DNA of 8,735 nucleotides from Anaerolineales bacterium (GTDB lineage Bacteria > Chloroflexota > Anaerolineae > Epilineales > JAANWY01). Both the position numbers and the translations under genes were made by a program. Shown one piece after another: positions 6,801-8,735 of this stretch (position 1 is its first letter; every line of letters starts with the position of its first letter). The notes beneath the pieces were generated by a model that did no database searches, was not told where the DNA came from, and saw only the letters and a program-made list of their open reading frames with translations. The DNA is taken from the NCBI GenBank assembly GCA_018263655.1, contig JAANWY010000206.1:1-8735 (forward strand). The letters run 5' to 3'.

Positions 6801-8586
6801 CCATGCGGAGGACAACCTGTACACTTGTTCACAGGACAGCATTACGCACATCACAGAAACGATCGAAGAACTGGGGGCCAATCGGGTAGTCGTGACAGCT
6901 TGTACGCCGCTGACCCATGGCCCGCTATTCCAAGACAGTATTCGGGCAGCGGGCCTGAACCCGTACCTGTTCGAGATGGCCAACATCCGCAATCAGTGCT
7001 CGTGGGTGCACTCGGATGATTGGGGCGGTGCCACGCAGAAGGCCAAGGATCTGGTACGTATGGCGGTGGCGCGGGCCGGCCGGCTCCAGCCGCTCCACAC
7101 CGAGCCGATGTCGACTAGACAATCAGCGTTAGTGATCGGTGGAGGGCCGGCGGGGTTGACGGCGGCGCTGTCCCTGGCCGATCAGGGGTTCCCAGTGCAC
7201 TTGGTCGAGCGGGACGATGCCTTGGGTGGCAATTTGCGTCACCTACACTATGCTCTGGAAGATGTGATTGGAGATCGGAGATTAGAGACTAGAAAATCTG
7301 AAATCAGAGAGCCACAGGCGTATCTGGCGGATCTGGTGGAGCAGGTGCAGGCGAATTCGCTGATCGACGTGCACCTGGAGACGGAGTTGGTGAAAACCGG
7401 TGGCTTCGTGGGTAACTTCACCTCGGTGTTGCAGCATAACGTGGCTGGCAACGGCCGCCGCTTTGAGGTGGAGCACGGCGCCACCATCGTCGCTACCGGC
7501 GGCCAGGAATATCGCGGTCCGGAGTACGGCTACGGTACCGGCCCCCGTATCGTCACCCAGCAGGAGTTCGAGGCGCTGCTGGCAGAGGAGCAGAGGAGCA
7601 GAGGAGCGGAGGAGCAGGGGAGCAAGGGAGCAGGGGAGCAAGGGAGCAGGGGAGAATTCACCTTTGCAGAGACTTCGGCAAGACGGAAGACGCAAGACGA
7701 ACCACGCACCACGAACCACGCACCACGCAGCGTCGTCATGATCCAATGCGTGGGGCCGGCCGAAGAGTACTGCAGCCGCATCTGCTGCACGACGGCGTTG
7801 AAGAATGCCTTGATGCTGAAGCAGCTCAAGCCCGATGCTGACGTCACCGTTCTCTACCGCGACATCCGGACGTATGGTTTCAAGGAGCGATTGTACACCG
7901 AAGCGCGGCGGGCCGGCGTCCGCTTTGTGCGGTACGATCTCGACCGCAAGCCGGCGGTGACGCATGGTGACGACGGGTTGGGTGTCCAGGTGTGGGAACC
8001 CATTCTTGGCATGGAGCTGATGCTGGAGCCCGATGTGCTAGTCTTGAGCATGCCGATCGTGCCATCCGAAGGTGCGCGGGAGCTCGCTAGCCGGCTGAAG
8101 GTGCCGGTGGATCTGGATGGCTGGTTCCAGGAGGCGCACGTCAAGCTGCGGCCGGTGGACTTCTCGTCGGACGGGGTGTTCATGGCCGGCTTGGCGCACT
8201 ATCCGAAGCTGTTGGATGAGACCATCGTCCAGGCCCAAGCGGCGGCTGCACGGGCGGCCACCATCCTCAGCAAGGGGACGATGACGGTCGGCGGTGTAGT
8301 GGCTCAGGTGGACCCGGAGGCCTGCGTAGGGTGTCTCACCTGCGTGCGGGTGTGCCCCTTCGACGCGCCGCAGGTCAGCGCCGAATTCACGGGTGTGGGG
8401 GGTGTGATCGGCGCAGCCAACATCAATCCGGCCCAGTGTCAGGGCTGTGGCATCTGCGCCGCCGAGTGCCCGGCCGGCGCCATCCAACTTAGGCACTTCC
8501 GAGACGAGCAGTTGGATGTGAAGGTCGCAGCTCTGATGGAGGAGTTCGTAGTAAGCCACGGAGTGGAGCGGAGTGGCGCGGCGTGA
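3832..8586 (+). CDS. hdrA: Giant HdrA: HdrA with inserted GltD-like NAD(P)H/FAD module, fused to a second HdrA-like module
   Basis: About 1584 residues (start ATG 3832; SD-like GAGGTG at 3822-3827; GTG 3820 is an alternative). Such proteins bifurcate or confurcate electrons at FAD and pass them through Fe-S clusters in the cytoplasm. Domains seen, counted from 3832: FAD site VGGGIAGIQ (about 36); FPTDDCAMC (Cys81/84); ferredoxin CNGCGDCAEVCP (Cys133-143); a GltD/dihydropyrimidine-dehydrogenase-like module with Cys183, 187, 222, 226, 230 and 234, FAD site IIGGGPCGL (279) and NAD(P)H site VIGAGDVAMD (407) followed by HYRRSRE; a Cys-rich CLACGICSECLSCQYHC (650-666); the HdrA motif QCIGSR...YCSAVCC (749-765); a second HdrA start, VFVCHCGSNIAG (964); a third FAD site VIGGGPAGL (1103); a second QCVGPAEEYCSRICC; and ferredoxins CVGCLTCVRVCP (1498) and CQGCGICAAECP (1536). 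Canonical HdrA is about 650 residues. Several linkers are repeat-encoded. The length and double module recall the long HdrA (HdrL) proteins. Confidence 0.93.
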   Translation: MKRPKSQTRNPLSAIRYPQRRPEPVEGSAIGAVMVVGGGIAGIQASLDLAEAGFKVHLVESKSAIGGHMAQLDKTFPTDDCAMCTISPKLVETGRHLNIEILVDSEVIGLTGEAGDFTATVRRKPRYIDIDKCNGCGDCAEVCPVIIPGRFDEGLKVQRAAYRLYPQAIPNAYAIEKLGIAPCRDACPTGQRAQGYIALIREGRYEDALRVIKEDNPFPGICGRICNHRCEDACNRSLVDEPVDIRALKRFIIDKVYAKPRVPRERCEVKYDKRVAIIGGGPCGLTAAQDLVMLGYPVTVFEALPVAGGMLRVGVPEYRLPAAVIEREIADIVDLGVDLRLNHPVENLDKVFEQGYEAALIAVGAHEGIRPRIPGANLGGVLINTRFLRDVRLGNPPELGDKVCVIGAGDVAMDVARTAVRMGKKVHIHYRRSREQATGDKEEIRHAEEEGVVFNFLSNPVEIISDGNGRVVSMRCARMELGEPDASGRPRPVTIPGSEYSVPCDNVIFSIGQRAGLAFIPEDAGVGLTESNTIAVNPNTLAATRPDVFAAGDAVSGTAFVIDAIASGHRAAESIHRYLQGEHLEPPPEPELPVVSMTHEEIQEQIRAGEVKPTPRQGVPELPVEERTDSFEEVTRGYTDELAQAEAARCLACGICSECLSCQYHCGLGAIDHNMVEQIEEVNVGAVILAPGYQAYQAELSQEFGWGRYPNVVTALQFERLLNAGGPTDGHVQRPSDGKTPKKIAFLQCIGSRDQSHDYCSAVCCMYATKEASMAVEHEPDTEVHVFMMDMRAFSKGYEEYYHRARDKHGIKYTRCRVSSVTQKPEDHNLVVRYVPSELSDGAIRNTQYATREEEFDMVVLSVGMEMSESVRELGRELGVELDEYGFCHTVQFQPLETSKPGVYAAGPFREPKDIPETVIDASGAAALAGGLLAPERGTLVTHEEYPPERDVLQEEPRIAVFVCHCGSNIAGFLDVPGVAEYAKSLPNVIHAEDNLYTCSQDSITHITETIEELGANRVVVTACTPLTHGPLFQDSIRAAGLNPYLFEMANIRNQCSWVHSDDWGGATQKAKDLVRMAVARAGRLQPLHTEPMSTRQSALVIGGGPAGLTAALSLADQGFPVHLVERDDALGGNLRHLHYALEDVIGDRRLETRKSEIREPQAYLADLVEQVQANSLIDVHLETELVKTGGFVGNFTSVLQHNVAGNGRRFEVEHGATIVATGGQEYRGPEYGYGTGPRIVTQQEFEALLAEEQRSRGAEEQGSKGAGEQGSRGEFTFAETSARRKTQDEPRTTNHAPRSVVMIQCVGPAEEYCSRICCTTALKNALMLKQLKPDADVTVLYRDIRTYGFKERLYTEARRAGVRFVRYDLDRKPAVTHGDDGLGVQVWEPILGMELMLEPDVLVLSMPIVPSEGARELASRLKVPVDLDGWFQEAHVKLRPVDFSSDGVFMAGLAHYPKLLDETIVQAQAAAARAATILSKGTMTVGGVVAQVDPEACVGCLTCVRVCPFDAPQVSAEFTGVGGVIGAANINPAQCQGCGICAAECPAGAIQLRHFRDEQLDVKVAALMEEFVVSHGVERSGAA
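3844..3885 (+). repeat. Heptamer array at the 5' end of hdrA copy 2
   Basis: Six 7-nt units in a row (AAATCCC, AAACTCG, AAATCCG, then CTATCCG three times) encode residues 5-18 after the chosen start ATG. The predicted N-terminus before the FAD motif is therefore repeat-derived and not part of the HdrA fold. Confidence 0.85.
3893..3912 (+). repeat. Short interspersed repeat motif (CCTGAGCCTGTCGAAGG core)
   Basis: A 20-nt segment with the core CCTGAGCCTGTCGAAGG, translated as PEPVEG, sits between the heptamer array and the conserved HdrA FAD motif. From memory it resembles a short repeat scattered in many environmental bacterial genomes. Only one copy is in this window, so its repeat status is recalled and not shown here. 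Confidence 0.5.
6358..6385 (+). repeat. Heptamer tandem repeat (GCAATAC)x4 inside hdrA copy 2
   Basis: Three GCAATAC units and one GCAACAC are read in frame as AIRNTQYATR. They sit in the loop just before EEEFDMVVLSVG, where HdrA relatives have a short variable charged loop. Confidence 0.9.
7266..7293 (+). repeat. Heptamer tandem repeat (GATTGGA-type)x4 inside hdrA copy 2
   Basis: Four units, GATTGGA, GATCGGA, GATTAGA and GACTAGA, followed by the more diverged AAATCTG and AAATCAG. They encode the polar stretch around IGDRRLETRKSEIRE between the third FAD motif and AYLADLVEQV. Confidence 0.85.
7613..7652 (+). repeat. Octamer tandem repeat (AGCAGGGG)x5 inside hdrA copy 2
   Basis: Five units identical in order to the first five units of the copy 1 array (64-103). 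The difference of nine units is 72 nt, a multiple of three, so both copies stay in frame. Both arrays are followed by a similar GAATTCASCTTTGCAG segment. Confidence 0.93.
7680..7728 (+). repeat. Heptamer array (AAGACGN x3, ACCACGN x4) inside hdrA copy 2
   Basis: Seven consecutive 7-nt units (AAGACGG, AAGACGC, AAGACGA, ACCACGC, ACCACGA, ACCACGC, ACCACGC) are read in frame as a Lys/Thr/Gln/Asp then Arg/Thr/Asn/His/Ala/Pro string before the conserved VVMIQCVG motif. The equivalent place in copy 1 has a different heptamer family (203-230). Confidence 0.92.
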
Positions 8587-8735
8587 GGCGGCACTCCGGC
8601 TTGCGCCATCCAGCTCAGGCACTTCCGAGACGAGCAGTTGGATGCCAAGGTCTCGGCGTTGATGGAAGGGTTCGTAGTAAGCCACGGAGTGGAACGGAGT
8701 GGCGTGGCGTGAGACGGCACTCCGGCTTGCGCCTG
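8477..8735 (+). repeat. 126-bp tandem duplication spanning the 3' end of hdrA copy 2
   Basis: Unit 1 (8477-8602) covers the last 35 codons of hdrA, its stop and 16 nt beyond. Unit 2 (8603-8728) repeats it with 13 differences by my count (about 90% identity), including its own stop at 8710-8712. The first bases of a possible third unit start at 8729. The period equals 42 codons, so unit 2 lies in the hdrA frame but after the TGA at 8584-8586. Unit 2 has no start of its own that I can support. Each unit ends with a hairpin, CGGAGTGGCG/CGGCACTCCG (8569-8578 with 8589-8598; 8695-8704 with 8715-8724), one mismatch each. The last 149 bases of the window hold nothing else that I can see. Confidence 0.88.

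Noticed and set aside
7282..7965. Minus-strand ORF of 227 residues opposite hdrA
   Set aside because: It stays open because the repeat units are stop-free on both strands; no protein family is recognisable and hdrA motifs occupy the other strand.

Overview
The window is a GC-rich piece of a bacterial genome that carries part of an electron-bifurcation (HdrA/MvhD) locus. All genes are on the + strand. The order is: the 3' end of one large hdrA; a small mvhD with an in-frame UGA; a soluble histidine kinase; a response regulator made of two receiver domains; and a second, complete, very large hdrA of about 1584 residues. I see no rRNA, tRNA, CRISPR array or transposase. An anaerobe, possibly of the Chloroflexota (Anaerolineae-like), is my best guess. 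It rests on the gene content and on the abundant 7- and 8-base repeats, and it is an inference, not a proof.

Region by region. Positions 1-1064 hold the C-terminal part of HdrA copy 1, including a long octamer-repeat linker and two ferredoxin-type Fe-S motifs. Positions 1065-1160 are a short gap with a 14-bp hairpin. Positions 1161-1580 encode MvhD, interrupted by TGA exactly where relatives have a conserved cysteine. A 7-bp hairpin with a GGA loop, 24 nt downstream, fits a bacterial SECIS, so I annotate one 139-residue selenoprotein instead of a 68-residue ORF followed by empty DNA. Positions 1588-2763 encode the kinase, whose Shine-Dalgarno overlaps the mvhD stop codon. Positions 2764-2985 are almost filled by a large nested inverted repeat. 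Positions 2986-3750 encode the double-receiver protein. Positions 3832-8586 encode HdrA copy 2, an HdrA with a GltD-like NAD(P)H/FAD module spliced in, fused to a second HdrA-like module. Positions 8477-8735 hold a 126-bp tandem duplication of the hdrA 3' end.

How the genes may work together. MvhD normally passes electrons from a hydrogenase or dehydrogenase to the bifurcating FAD of HdrA. The GltD-like insert would give this HdrA an NAD(P)H port. The kinase and receiver pair lies inside the apparent operon and has no DNA-binding output, so it may sense redox or energy state and act on a partner not seen here. HdrB/HdrC, a hydrogenase and the selenocysteine machinery are not in the window.

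The most striking points are the probable selenocysteine MvhD, its possible translational coupling to the kinase, and the insertion of several short tandem-repeat families into linkers of the HdrA coding sequence. These repeat units have no stop codon in any of the six frames.
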